Source: Oscillospiraceae bacterium
GTDB lineage: Bacteria; Bacillota; Clostridia; Oscillospirales; Acutalibacteraceae
DNA: 37,936 nt
Direction of reading: 5' to 3'
Assembly (NCBI GenBank): GCA_902787025.1
Contig: CADAER010000009.1
Location: 1 to 37,936 of the forward strand
Part shown: piece by piece, positions 24,577-31,579 of the stretch
Position numbering within the stretch: the stretch's first letter is position 1
Layout of the letters: each line of letters starts with the position of its first letter
Notes under the pieces: model-generated
Databases searched by the model: none
Seen by the model: the letters and a program-made list of their open reading frames with translations, nothing else
Told to the model about the DNA's origin: nothing
Made by a program: the position numbers and the translations under genes

Positions 24577-24632
24577 TTGACATTTTTGCTGTTCTGTGGT
24601 ATGTTAAGTATAACAAATCATACTTTACATAC
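24577..24632 (+). promoter_or_regulatory. Promoter overlapped by a 13-bp inverted-repeat operator
   Basis: TTGACA (24577-24582), 17-base spacer, TATGTT (24600-24605). Overlapping the -10, GTATGTTAAGTAT (24599-24611) is matched by ATACTTTACATAC (24620-24632); 12 of 13 positions are complementary with an 8-base centre. A repressor bound here would block the AbrB-ABC operon. The AbrB-type protein itself or an unlinked GntR-type regulator are candidates. Confidence 0.8.
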
Positions 24633-24650
24633 CGAATGGGAGGAAAGATT

Positions 24651-24878
24651 ATGAACACACCCGAAGGCAAACACGCCTGGAGCGTAACAGTCGGCACAAA
24701 AGGGCAGATAGTAATTCCCAAAGAAGCGAGAGACATGTTCAATATAAACCCGGGCGACACGATTCTGCTCCTCGGCGACAGAAAACGCGGAATTGCGATT
24801 CCGCCCAAATCAACATTCTCAACATTTTTTTCACGCATTTTCGGTGCGGAAAAGCCCAAAGAAGAGGAGGATGAATAA
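24651..24878 (+). CDS. AbrB/SpoVT-type DNA-binding protein
   Basis: 75 residues. Residues about 9-55 are an AbrB swapped-hairpin domain: AWSVTVGTKGQIVIPKEARD then MFNINPGDTILLLGDRKRGI. The C-terminus adds an aromatic helix and an acidic tail (STFFSRIFGAEKPKEEEDE). Such proteins bind DNA as dimers or tetramers and act as transition-state regulators or antitoxins. The start follows GGGAGG; the stop overlaps the ABC ATPase start by one base. No toxin partner is present, so a regulator of the transporter operon, probably acting at the inverted repeat 24599-24632, is most likely. Confidence 0.92.
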   Translation: MNTPEGKHAWSVTVGTKGQIVIPKEARDMFNINPGDTILLLGDRKRGIAIPPKSTFSTFFSRIFGAEKPKEEEDE

Positions 24879-25618
24879 TGCCTGTTCTTGAAGTTGAAAA
24901 TCTGCGCAAACAATACCCGAAATTTCTGCTTGACAACATAAGCTTTTCGCTTGATGAGGGCAGAATCATGGGGCTTATCGGCAGAAACGGCGCAGGCAAA
25001 ACAACCACTCTGAAATCGATTTTCAATCTCGTTCATCCCGACGGCGGCGAGGTTCGTATTTTCGGGCTCAATATGCCCGCCGATGAAAGCGAAATCAAAC
25101 AACGGATAGGTTATGCCGGCGGAGCGGTTGATTATTATAAACACAAAAAACTGCGTGATATCTGCGCCGTCACAAGCGCATTTTACAAAAATTGGGATGA
25201 TTCGGCTTACAGAAAATATCTCGATGCCTTTTCTCTTGACGAAGATAAAACTCCACTCGAACTCTCCGAAGGTATGCGCGTCAAATTCAGCCTGACTCTC
25301 GCTCTCTCACATCACGCCGGATTGCTTATTCTCGACGAGCCGACAAGCGGTCTCGACCCCGTCTCGCGCTCCGAACTGCTTGACACATTTTTGTTCCTTA
25401 AAGAAAAAGGCGTAAGCATTCTTTTCTCAACCCATATCACAACCGACATTGAAAAATGCGCCGATGATATAACCTATATTGCGTCCGGCAGACTTATAGC
25501 GTCGGAACCGATGACGGATTTTATGAGAAAAAATTCCGACTCGGGCAACGGCAATTCGCTTGAAGACATTATGGTTCATTACGAAAAGGAGTCGCTTTAT
25601 GAAAAACTTGCTGATTAA
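24878..25618 (+). CDS. ABC transporter ATP-binding protein
   Basis: 246 residues. Walker A is GRNGAGKTT (35-43), the signature LSEGMRVKFSLTLAL is variant (LSEGM for LSGGQ), Walker B is LLILDEPTSGLDP and the switch is FSTH. It resembles the YtrB/BcrA-type ATPases that power ABC-2 permeases for peptide or antibiotic export and sensing. The C-terminal part (SGNGNSLEDIMVHYEKES) is like that of similar two-component exporters. It overlaps the AbrB gene by one base and the permease gene by 20 bases, so the three are co-translated. Confidence 0.94.
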   Translation: MPVLEVENLRKQYPKFLLDNISFSLDEGRIMGLIGRNGAGKTTTLKSIFNLVHPDGGEVRIFGLNMPADESEIKQRIGYAGGAVDYYKHKKLRDICAVTSAFYKNWDDSAYRKYLDAFSLDEDKTPLELSEGMRVKFSLTLALSHHAGLLILDEPTSGLDPVSRSELLDTFLFLKEKGVSILFSTHITTDIEKCADDITYIASGRLIASEPMTDFMRKNSDSGNGNSLEDIMVHYEKESLYEKLAD

Positions 25619-26252
25619 AGAAATACGGCTCGCATCTTCGCCACTTTCATATATATTCCTTGCTGCGGCATTTATGACTATGCTGCCGGGCTATCCTATT
25701 CTGATGGGCGCGTTCTTTATCTGCTTCGGAATATTTCATTCGTTTCAGAATTCCCGCGAGGCAAACGATACACTTTATACCGTTCTGCTTCCCGTGAAAA
25801 AGGGTGATTTTGTCAGAGTTAAGTTCGCCTTTACCTGCATTATTCAATTACTCGGTTTTGTTATCTGCGCCGCATTGACAGTCGTTCGTATGACCGCGCT
25901 CTCGGCGGCAAAACCATACACTGGCAACGCGTTGATGAATGCAACGCCCGTGTTTCTTGCTTTTGTCTTGCTGATTTATTCGGCGTTCAATATTCTTTTC
26001 CTCGGCGGCTTCTTCAAAACAGCCTACAAAATCGGAATGCCGTTTCTCAGCTTCGGAATTGCGGTTCTGATTATCGTCGCCGTTGCGGAATCTCTTCCGC
26101 ATATACCGGCTTTGTCATTCCTCCGCTCTCCCTCGGGCGAGAGACTTGAAATACAGTGTGCCGCGCTTGCCGTCGCTGCGGTTTTCTACTGTGTCTCAAC
26201 TGCCGTCTCCTGTAAAAAAGCGCAAAACAGATTTGAAAAAATTGACCTGTAA
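25599..26252 (+). CDS. ABC-2-type permease
   Basis: 217 residues with about six hydrophobic helices (SYIFLAAAFMTMLPGY, MGAFFICFGIFHSF, a CIIQLLGFVICAALTVV segment, VFLAFVLLIYSAFNILFLGG, a long helix about 160-185, and AALAVAAVFYCVSTAVS). A short conserved loop SREANDTLYTVLLPVKKGDFVRVK matches the ABC2_membrane_5 type found with YtrB/BcrA-like ATPases. Start ATG 25599 follows AAGGAG inside the ATPase gene; the frame is open 13 codons earlier without support. The transported substance is unknown. It is the last gene of the operon. Confidence 0.88.
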   Translation: MKNLLIKEIRLASSPLSYIFLAAAFMTMLPGYPILMGAFFICFGIFHSFQNSREANDTLYTVLLPVKKGDFVRVKFAFTCIIQLLGFVICAALTVVRMTALSAAKPYTGNALMNATPVFLAFVLLIYSAFNILFLGGFFKTAYKIGMPFLSFGIAVLIIVAVAESLPHIPALSFLRSPSGERLEIQCAALAVAAVFYCVSTAVSCKKAQNRFEKIDL

Positions 26253-26327
26253 ATTTCTTCTTGATTTTATACTGTTATGTATGATATTATTATTCTATAA
26301 TTGTTTTACAGAACAGGGGGAAAGAAG

Positions 26328-27536
26328 ATGAAGGTTTTACAGCGAGTGCTGGCGGTGTTTCTTTGCACGCTGATTTTATTTCTGTCAGCAGTCAGCGCTG
26401 CGGGCGAATTTGCGCCTGAAACTCCGGAAAGCGCCGGCTTAAATCCTTTGAGCGATGATGTCACCGAGCCGCCCGGAGAAACCGAAAATCCAGACGAACC
26501 GGAAGAACCGGAAGAACCCGAAAATTCAGAGCCGGAACTGAGTTTATCCGATCAGCAGGCAACTTTGTCGGTCGGTTCGAAAATGAAAATAACGGCTGAA
26601 ATTAAAAACGCCCAGTCACAGAATGTTGTCTGGTCTTCCGACAACACGGGAGTTGCAACCGTTGACAACCGCGGTGTTGTAACCGCAAAAGCGGCAGGCC
26701 GCGCAAAAATCACAGCCCTGCTCGTGAAAGGCGAACAATCCGTTTCCTCCTCGTGTACGGTCACCGTAACCGCCAGGCGCACTTTCTTTCACTATCTTCT
26801 GATGATAGGCTATCGTTTCAGCAATATGGGCGATTACTATTATTCCGACAATGACTATGCCTGGCAGAAGCCCTTCGGCTTTATCAGACTTTACGATACC
26901 GCTTCTCAGATTATCGGTTATCAGTATGACTTTACCCGTATGGTTTTCACCTACGGCAACAAAGACTGGCTCATTGAATTCTGGAAAGGTCAGTATGCTC
27001 CGTTCCAGTTCGGAGCGGAAATCGGCGTTTATACAAAGTATGCCGTCGGCTTCGGAGATACACCCGCCTCGGCATATAACTGCCCTGTAAAGAGCGACTG
27101 GCTCGATATGGAAATGACGCTCTATCATAAACTGTCAAACGGAACAATACGCCGTGAATTCACCCGCGATTACGGTAAATACTGGTGGTGCGACGGATAC
27201 AGAATCGGCAGGCTTAATAAAACCAAGCCCGCAACGGAATTGCAGATGGTCAGCCGCATTACGCTGAAGGATGAAAAGATGGCGGCGGCTTTCGCCGAAA
27301 GTTTGCTGTCCGCCGGCTTCAAACAGGTTGACAGCCGCGAACTGCTCAAAGATGATACCTTCTGCATTGAAGGCAGCGATGTGTATTTTATCTGGCGCAA
27401 TCTTACAACATCGCAGCATTTGATTCCCGTGTTGCTTGACACCGGATTCGACCCGCTCTCAACAATCCTTGCAGGATTTGCCGCGATTGCAGGCACCTTT
27501 TTAGGAGCCTTCGGCAACTTTTTCAGTAACGATTGA
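26328..27536 (+). CDS. Secreted BIG2-DUF4474 protein
   Basis: 402 residues. A signal peptide (about 1-25) is followed by an acidic Pro/Glu-rich linker (27-70), a BIG2 immunoglobulin-like domain (71-149, SVGSKMKITAEI, WSSDNTGVATVDNRGVVTAK) and a DUF4474 domain (about 160-360, WQKPFGFIRLYDTAS, WLIEFWKGQYAPFQFGAEIG, YWWCDGYRIGR). The end (377-398) is a Gly/Ala/Phe-rich hydrophobic stretch. DUF4474 has no known activity; the conserved Trp-rich strands suggest ligand binding. BIG2 domains are surface-adhesion modules. The start follows AGGGGG. A TATAAT lies at 26296-26301 but I cannot pair it with a good -35. It has its own terminator and no operon partner. Confidence 0.85.
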   Translation: MKVLQRVLAVFLCTLILFLSAVSAAGEFAPETPESAGLNPLSDDVTEPPGETENPDEPEEPEEPENSEPELSLSDQQATLSVGSKMKITAEIKNAQSQNVVWSSDNTGVATVDNRGVVTAKAAGRAKITALLVKGEQSVSSSCTVTVTARRTFFHYLLMIGYRFSNMGDYYYSDNDYAWQKPFGFIRLYDTASQIIGYQYDFTRMVFTYGNKDWLIEFWKGQYAPFQFGAEIGVYTKYAVGFGDTPASAYNCPVKSDWLDMEMTLYHKLSNGTIRREFTRDYGKYWWCDGYRIGRLNKTKPATELQMVSRITLKDEKMAAAFAESLLSAGFKQVDSRELLKDDTFCIEGSDVYFIWRNLTTSQHLIPVLLDTGFDPLSTILAGFAAIAGTFLGAFGNFFSND

Positions 27537-27599
27537 GCGCAAACTTGTTTTAATTATTCAAAACAATTTGATATTATGATTTAATAAATATGTATATAG

Positions 27600-27629
27600 A
27601 AAAAGAGCGTGCAAAAACACGCTCTTTTT
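27600..27629. terminator. Bidirectional terminator between DUF4474 gene and tRNA-Arg
   Basis: AAAAAGAGCGTG-CAAAAA-CACGCTCTTTTTC. It serves the plus-strand secreted protein and the minus-strand tRNA, whose CCA is 4 bases away. Confidence 0.92.
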
Positions 27630-27633
27630 CTTT

Positions 27634-27710
27634 TGGCCCGCCTGACAGGATTCGAACCTGCGCTCTCCGGAATCGGAATCCGCTGCGTTATCCAGCTGCG
27701 CCACAGGCGG
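27634..27710 (-). tRNA. tRNA-Arg (anticodon CCG)
   Basis: 77 bases on the minus strand with encoded CCA: acceptor CCGCCTG/CAGGCGG, D-arm GCG/CGC, anticodon arm GCGGA-TTCCGAT-TCCGG (anticodon at 27674-27676, reads CGG; the outermost stem pair is a G-G mismatch), T-arm GCAGG-TTCGAAT-CCTGT. The first 37 bases recur at 29596-29632. Confidence 0.95.
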
Positions 27711-27758
27711 AAGTTATTGATATATAAAGAAAATAAAACATTATCGAGAATTCAAAAA

Positions 27759-27840
27759 AGTGCCTGAACCAACATTTGAACCAGAATAGATTGTTACACT
27801 TCAAATCCCTCGTCTATGTTTTAATTCTGTCGGTCATTAT
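27759..27840 (-). pseudogene. Possible decayed tRNA-Leu-like gene
   Basis: Between the promoter at 27836-27864 and tRNA-Arg the plus strand keeps, in order and with roughly conserved spacing, TGCC, TTGAACC, TCCCT, TCT and AATTC, which also occur in tRNA-Leu at 5243-5329. No acceptor or anticodon stem survives. Weak evidence. Confidence 0.25.
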
Positions 27841-27864
27841 AACAACATAGGTCCGGGCTGTCAA
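27836..27864 (-). promoter_or_regulatory. Consensus promoter facing tRNA-Arg
   Basis: On the minus strand TTGACA (27859-27864), 17-base spacer, TATAAT (27836-27841). It lies about 120 bases upstream of tRNA-Arg, an unusually long leader for a tRNA. Confidence 0.8.
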
Positions 27865-27936
27865 GGCAGGGCCTTCGTGTCTCGGTTTCTTCGACACCAA
27901 CTGCATATCCGGCATATCCTTTCGGCTTAGCCTTTT

Positions 27937-28016
27937 CATTAAGATTGCATTAACACACAATTAATACGATTTTAATTGAATGTGTAATTGTTTCTTAATC
28001 CGCATACGGATATACT
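27937..28016 (+). promoter_or_regulatory. Promoter with four 11-bp-spaced repeats, islet genes
   Basis: ATTAA occurs at 27938, 27949 and 27960, and TTTAA at 27971, exactly 11 bp apart. They end 12 bases before a weak -35 (TTGTTT, 27988-27993), which is 17 bases from TATACT (28011-28016). This is the layout of an activator-dependent OmpR/PhoB-class promoter. The first 17 bases are identical to 3254-3270. Confidence 0.55.
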
Positions 28017-28073
28017 TTGAGTCAAGACAGGGGAACAACCCCAAAACAAAAAACAATACCGGAGGGTTTAAAA

Positions 28074-28337
28074 ATGAAAAACACAAAGAATGAAAAACTT
28101 ATATGCTGGAACAGAAAGAATGAAAACGGCACGGTTACCGAAAAATATCATTGCGGCAATTCCGTAATCGGCGTTTCAAGATTCAAGAACCTTGTTACTG
28201 ATGAAAACTGCGTTGTTATCTCATTCGAGCGCGGCAGACTCAGCAGAAACAGCAAGGTGGAGATAGCACGCCGCCTGGGCGCAGACCTTCGCGCCTGCAG
28301 CATTGAAGATTACGCAATCTACGGCAAAGCCGTCTGA
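28074..28337 (+). CDS. 87-residue protein of unknown function
   Basis: It starts at ATG 28074 behind GGAGGG and reads MKNTKNEKLICWNRKNENGT to EDYAIYGKAV. It has no signal peptide or membrane segment. The middle is beta-rich (CGNSVIGVSRFKNL, CVVISFERGRLS) and is followed by a basic helical part (NSKVEIARRLGADLRACS). I do not recognise a family. It is followed after 33 bases by the secreted protein gene, and both are likely driven by the repeat-containing promoter upstream. It could be a small regulator or an intracellular partner of the secreted protein, but nothing in the sequence decides this. Confidence 0.72.
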   Translation: MKNTKNEKLICWNRKNENGTVTEKYHCGNSVIGVSRFKNLVTDENCVVISFERGRLSRNSKVEIARRLGADLRACSIEDYAIYGKAV

Positions 28338-28370
28338 TAATACAAAACACAGAAAAGGAAAAGGAAAAAA

Positions 28371-29465
28371 ATGAAAACAAAAAGAATTATCTCACTTATT
28401 CTTGCAGCGCTGATGTTTATTACATCATGCTTCGTTACGGCTTATGCAGCCGGCACAGATGAAGGCGAAACAGCCGGAACACAACAAACGGAAACGGTTG
28501 ACGGAATCAAGGAAACCGGAGAAAATGAAAAAACCGACAAAGATGAGATGTCTGAAGAAACATTTGATTTAATGGTTTTTATTACAAATACCCCGGAAAA
28601 AGAAAACAACAGTATGCTGATGATGAGGCTTGAACCGAAATATGTCAGATTTGCAGACAATGTTTCTGTTGATGTTACCGTCAATACATCAAACGACAGC
28701 GAAAACAAAGAGCTTTCAACAAAAACATTTTCAGGCAGCGATGTTTATGCCGAAATTGAATTTTTCGATTACGGTTCCATGAACGAGGATTATACAAGCG
28801 AAGGATGGGAACATACGGTTATGGGAAATTATCCGGTAATCTGCATTCCTTTTGCGGGAGATATCACAAATGATAATTTTGAATCCTTACGCATCCCTGC
28901 AAATACGGTATTTGACGAACAGGGCAACGGGAACGAAGAATTAACAGGCACACACCTTTACAATACCAAAATACAACCTTTTTTTAAAAATAAGAACGGA
29001 CAATACTCTTTCGCGCGGAGAGCAGTGGAAAAATCAACAATTCGTTTTACTTATTGCTATTGGAATGAAAATGTGAGCGGAACCGTTGACTTCTATTATG
29101 ACGGCGAGCTTGTTGCCGGAAATGCCGCATATTTTGAGATAGATTCGATAGAGGCGGGCACTCATACAATAACCGCCAAAAAATGCGGTGTGCTTCTTGA
29201 CGAATGTTCGTTTGATGTTATCACTGAATGGGATAAAGCGGGAGAAGATCTGAGTGACTTGGGCGGAACCCTTTTAGAAGGAATTGTTGCGTTGCCCCTT
29301 TTAATCGGAGGGGTTGCGGCTTTGCCGCTGCTGGCACCTGTGCTGGGCGCAATACTGCCCCCCTTGGGTTTGGCTGCAATTGCAGCGCCGATTCTCCCGG
29401 TGGCATTGTTAATTGATGGAATCATAAGCGCAATAACCTGGATTTCTTCCTCTATCGGCAATTAA
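28371..29465 (+). CDS. Secreted protein with long hydrophobic C-terminal region, unknown
   Basis: 364 residues. Signal peptide about 1-27 (ISLILAALMFITSCFVTAYA), a highly charged Glu/Thr/Lys linker (28-65), a beta-rich middle (about 66-285, including GTVDFYYDGELVAGNAAYF and IEAGTHTITAKKCG, which look like an Ig-like domain), and a 69-residue hydrophobic C-terminus (296-364) rich in Leu, Ala, Gly, Pro. The tail is long enough for two or three membrane passes or a pore-forming hairpin. Codon use is more AT-rich than in the flanking genes. It lies inside the tRNA-bounded islet. A membrane anchor or a membrane-active effector are both possible; no family recognised. Confidence 0.75.
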   Translation: MKTKRIISLILAALMFITSCFVTAYAAGTDEGETAGTQQTETVDGIKETGENEKTDKDEMSEETFDLMVFITNTPEKENNSMLMMRLEPKYVRFADNVSVDVTVNTSNDSENKELSTKTFSGSDVYAEIEFFDYGSMNEDYTSEGWEHTVMGNYPVICIPFAGDITNDNFESLRIPANTVFDEQGNGNEELTGTHLYNTKIQPFFKNKNGQYSFARRAVEKSTIRFTYCYWNENVSGTVDFYYDGELVAGNAAYFEIDSIEAGTHTITAKKCGVLLDECSFDVITEWDKAGEDLSDLGGTLLEGIVALPLLIGGVAALPLLAPVLGAILPPLGLAAIAAPILPVALLIDGIISAITWISSSIGN

Positions 29466-29534
29466 ATCCGGGTAAATAAAGAAAGATGAAAAGGTGTTTT
29501 TGCGCCATAATGCTGAAAACCCTTGAAAATACAG

Positions 29535-29563
29535 AAAAAGCGAGCATTTAAGCTCGCTTTTTT
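29535..29563. terminator. Bidirectional terminator after the islet genes
   Basis: AAAAAGCGAGC-ATTTAA-GCTCGCTTTTTT. It would stop the islet transcript and, on the other strand, the iolC-like operon after it passes the tRNA fragment. Confidence 0.9.
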
Positions 29564-29595
29564 GTCTGTTTGCTGAAATTCAAAAACAAAGTCAA

Positions 29596-29632
29596 CGGAA
29601 TCCGCTGTGTTATCCGGCTGCGCCACAGGCGG
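29596..29632 (-). repeat. Partial copy of tRNA-Arg (5' end through anticodon)
   Basis: 37 bases match tRNA-Arg positions 27674-27710 with two differences (one in the D-loop, one beside it) and stop exactly after the third anticodon base. Same orientation as the intact gene. It cannot form a tRNA. Confidence 0.92.
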
Positions 29633-29637
29633 ATATG

Positions 29638-29659
29638 AGGGCTGTTACTGCCCTTTTTT
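29638..29659 (+). terminator. Second plus-strand terminator
   Basis: Stem AGGGC/GCCCT around TGTTACT followed by TTTTTG on the plus strand, ending just before the iolC-like stop codon. Confidence 0.6.
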
Positions 29660-29664
29660 GTGAA

Positions 29665-30678
29665 TTATTTAATCTTCGTTACAACTTCCATACCCGGGAA
29701 ACTGTCAATAAACTCCTGAACAGCCTGAGCGGAGGGCATTGCCGCTGAGCAGGAATGTGCCGAGACAAGCATTGACGCCGAAGCGGTCGCGAACTCGAGC
29801 GCCTTGTCAATGGGCTTGCCCTGAAGGAGTGAGTAAATAAATGCTGAAGCGTAGCCGTCGCCGCCGCCGAAACCTTTGAGAAGCTTGACGGGATGCGTGC
29901 CTACCTTGTAAATAGAGCCGTCGTTGAGATATGCGTAGGAACCCTCTTTGCCGTGCTTGATAATGACAATCTTGTTGCCGTAGCCGAACCAGCGCGCCGC
30001 CGATTCCTCGTCGTTAGCGCACTTGCCTTCAAGCGCTTCGGTCAGGTCGAACTCCTCACGGGAGCCGAGAATGATATCGCTGTTCTTCGCGGCTATTGAA
30101 TAATAAAGCGAAATTTCATCGAAATTCTTCCAGGTGTAGCTTCTGTAGTCAATGTCGAATATAACGACAAGACCGTTCTTTTTCGCTAGGAAAAGAGTTT
30201 TGAGAGCCGCTTCTCTTGAGGGACTGCAGCAGAGAGCCGTGCCTGAAATAACAACGGCCTTCGCCTTCTTGATGTATTCCTCGTCAACATCGTCAACATT
30301 TACCTGAAGGTCCGCTACTCCGTCGCGATACATAAGAATACTGCTCTGCGTGGGGCTGAGAATCTCGGTGAAGGTAAGACCTAATTTCTCGCCGTTTGTG
30401 CATCTCGTGATGTGCGAAACATCAATGCCGTCGTTCTCAAAATATTTTATAACATAAGTGCCGAACTGGTCGTCGCTGACCTTTGCGATGAAACCGCACT
30501 TAGCGCCGAGCCTCGCAAGACCTACGGCGATGTTCGCGGGCGAGCCGCCTACATATTTGTTGAAGTTGCTGCTCTCCCAAAGGGGCATATTCATATCCGT
30601 GGGGTTGAAGTCGATGGCAACTCTGCCTATCGGGATAACGTCAAGTTCCTTGCTGTTGTCAAATTCAATAAATGCCAT
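29665..30678 (-). CDS. iolC: PfkB-family kinase, IolC-like (5-dehydro-2-deoxygluconokinase)
   Basis: 337 residues. PfkB motifs: YVGGSPANIAVGLARLGAKC near the N-terminus and FGGGDGYASAF near the C-terminus with catalytic Asp274; the usual GAGD is GGGD, as in many clostridial IolC-type proteins. IolC phosphorylates 5-dehydro-2-deoxygluconate in myo-inositol breakdown. The gene is directly downstream of a class II aldolase, which would be the next step (IolJ). No other iol genes are in the window, so a different sugar acid is possible. ATG 30678 follows GGAGGAG; the upstream in-frame extension overlaps the aldolase gene. Confidence 0.78.
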   Translation of the reverse strand: MAFIEFDNSKELDVIPIGRVAIDFNPTDMNMPLWESSNFNKYVGGSPANIAVGLARLGAKCGFIAKVSDDQFGTYVIKYFENDGIDVSHITRCTNGEKLGLTFTEILSPTQSSILMYRDGVADLQVNVDDVDEEYIKKAKAVVISGTALCCSPSREAALKTLFLAKKNGLVVIFDIDYRSYTWKNFDEISLYYSIAAKNSDIILGSREEFDLTEALEGKCANDEESAARWFGYGNKIVIIKHGKEGSYAYLNDGSIYKVGTHPVKLLKGFGGGDGYASAFIYSLLQGKPIDKALEFATASASMLVSAHSCSAAMPSAQAVQEFIDSFPGMEVVTKIK

Positions 30679-30694
30679 TGCTGTCTCCTCCTGA

Positions 30695-31549
30695 TTAATC
30701 GTCATAAGCTTTTCCGGCACAGCCGAAAATCTTTATATGCTTCATCGCGTTCTGATAAGCGCCTTCTTCCTCTGCGGTCTGAAGGTCGTAATATCCTTTG
30801 ATTTTTCCCGCCTCATACGCTTCGCGCACAGTTTTTTCAACGCTGTCAAATGTGGCGGTCGCTATGTTTATTTTACATATTCCGAGTTCAATACACTTTC
30901 TGAAATCCGCTTCGCTGATACCCGTGCCTCCGTGAAGAACAAGCGGAACATCAACGCTGTCTTTGATTTTTTCGAGAATGTCAAAACGGAGCTTCGGCTC
31001 TTCCTTGTAGTTGCCGTGAGCGTTGCCGATGGCAACCGCGAGAGCGTCCATTTCAACCTTTTCGCAGAATTCCGCCGCCTGAGCGGGATCTGAGCAATTG
31101 ACCGCAATGTCTTCACTGCCGTCTTCACTGCCGCCCACACAGCCGATTTCACACTCGATGTCGGCATCGTATTCAGCCGCGGTTACGGCTATTTCCGCGC
31201 ACTGCATCATGTTCTCATTGAACGGCAGGTGCGAGCCGTCAAACATAACCGATGAAAAACCGATGTCAAGCGCCTGCGTGATTTTCTCGACAGTCTTTCC
31301 GTGGTCAAAATGCACGGCTATCGGCATTTCGCTGTTTTCAGCCGCCGCCACCATAAGCGGACCGATAAGTTCAAGAGGGGAGTTTTTAAGCCTGACTTCC
31401 GCTATCTGAATAATCGCGGGGCTTTCCGTTTCCTCGACCGCGCGCAGAATTCCTTTGACCATCTCCATATTGGAAATGCTGAAACTGCCTACCGCGTATC
31501 TGCCCTCTTTCGCACGCCAGAGCAGGTCGCTCATATTTACCAATGGCAT
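30695..31549 (-). CDS. Class II ketose-bisphosphate aldolase (Fba/IolJ-like)
   Basis: 284 residues, family-typical length. Motifs: VHFDHGKT (catalytic Asp82, zinc His83), MFDGSHLPF, ECEIGCVGG, AIGNAHGNYK (zinc His) and VLHGGTGI (zinc His). It cleaves a phosphorylated ketose or deoxyketose into dihydroxyacetone phosphate and an aldehyde. Paired with an IolC-like kinase 16 bases downstream, the best guess is 5-dehydro-2-deoxyphosphogluconate aldolase (IolJ), though fructose- or tagatose-bisphosphate cannot be excluded. The start follows CGGAGG; promoter at 31580-31608. Confidence 0.87.
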   Translation of the reverse strand: MPLVNMSDLLWRAKEGRYAVGSFSISNMEMVKGILRAVEETESPAIIQIAEVRLKNSPLELIGPLMVAAAENSEMPIAVHFDHGKTVEKITQALDIGFSSVMFDGSHLPFNENMMQCAEIAVTAAEYDADIECEIGCVGGSEDGSEDIAVNCSDPAQAAEFCEKVEMDALAVAIGNAHGNYKEEPKLRFDILEKIKDSVDVPLVLHGGTGISEADFRKCIELGICKINIATATFDSVEKTVREAYEAGKIKGYYDLQTAEEEGAYQNAMKHIKIFGCAGKAYDD

Positions 31550-31579
31550 AGTATCGCCTCCGTAATCGCTTATTTAATT

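Larger units (their letters stand above)
27711..28073. other. Gene-free stretch upstream of tRNA-Arg and the islet genes
   Basis: It holds a minus-strand tRNA promoter (27836-27864), a possible decayed tRNA (27759-27840), an inverted repeat CTATGTT/AACATAG around 27814-27850, and the plus-strand regulatory repeats and promoter (27937-28016). I see no reading frame with a ribosome site before 28074. Confidence 0.6.
27711..29632 (+). mobile_element. Possible small integrated islet at tRNA-Arg
   Basis: The intact tRNA-Arg and a 37-bp partial copy of its 5' half flank about 1.9 kb in direct orientation. The enclosed genes (28074, 28371) are visibly more AT-rich than their neighbours and match nothing I know. 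No integrase is present, so it would be a remnant or a mobilised islet. A decayed tandem tRNA duplication is the alternative. Confidence 0.4.
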
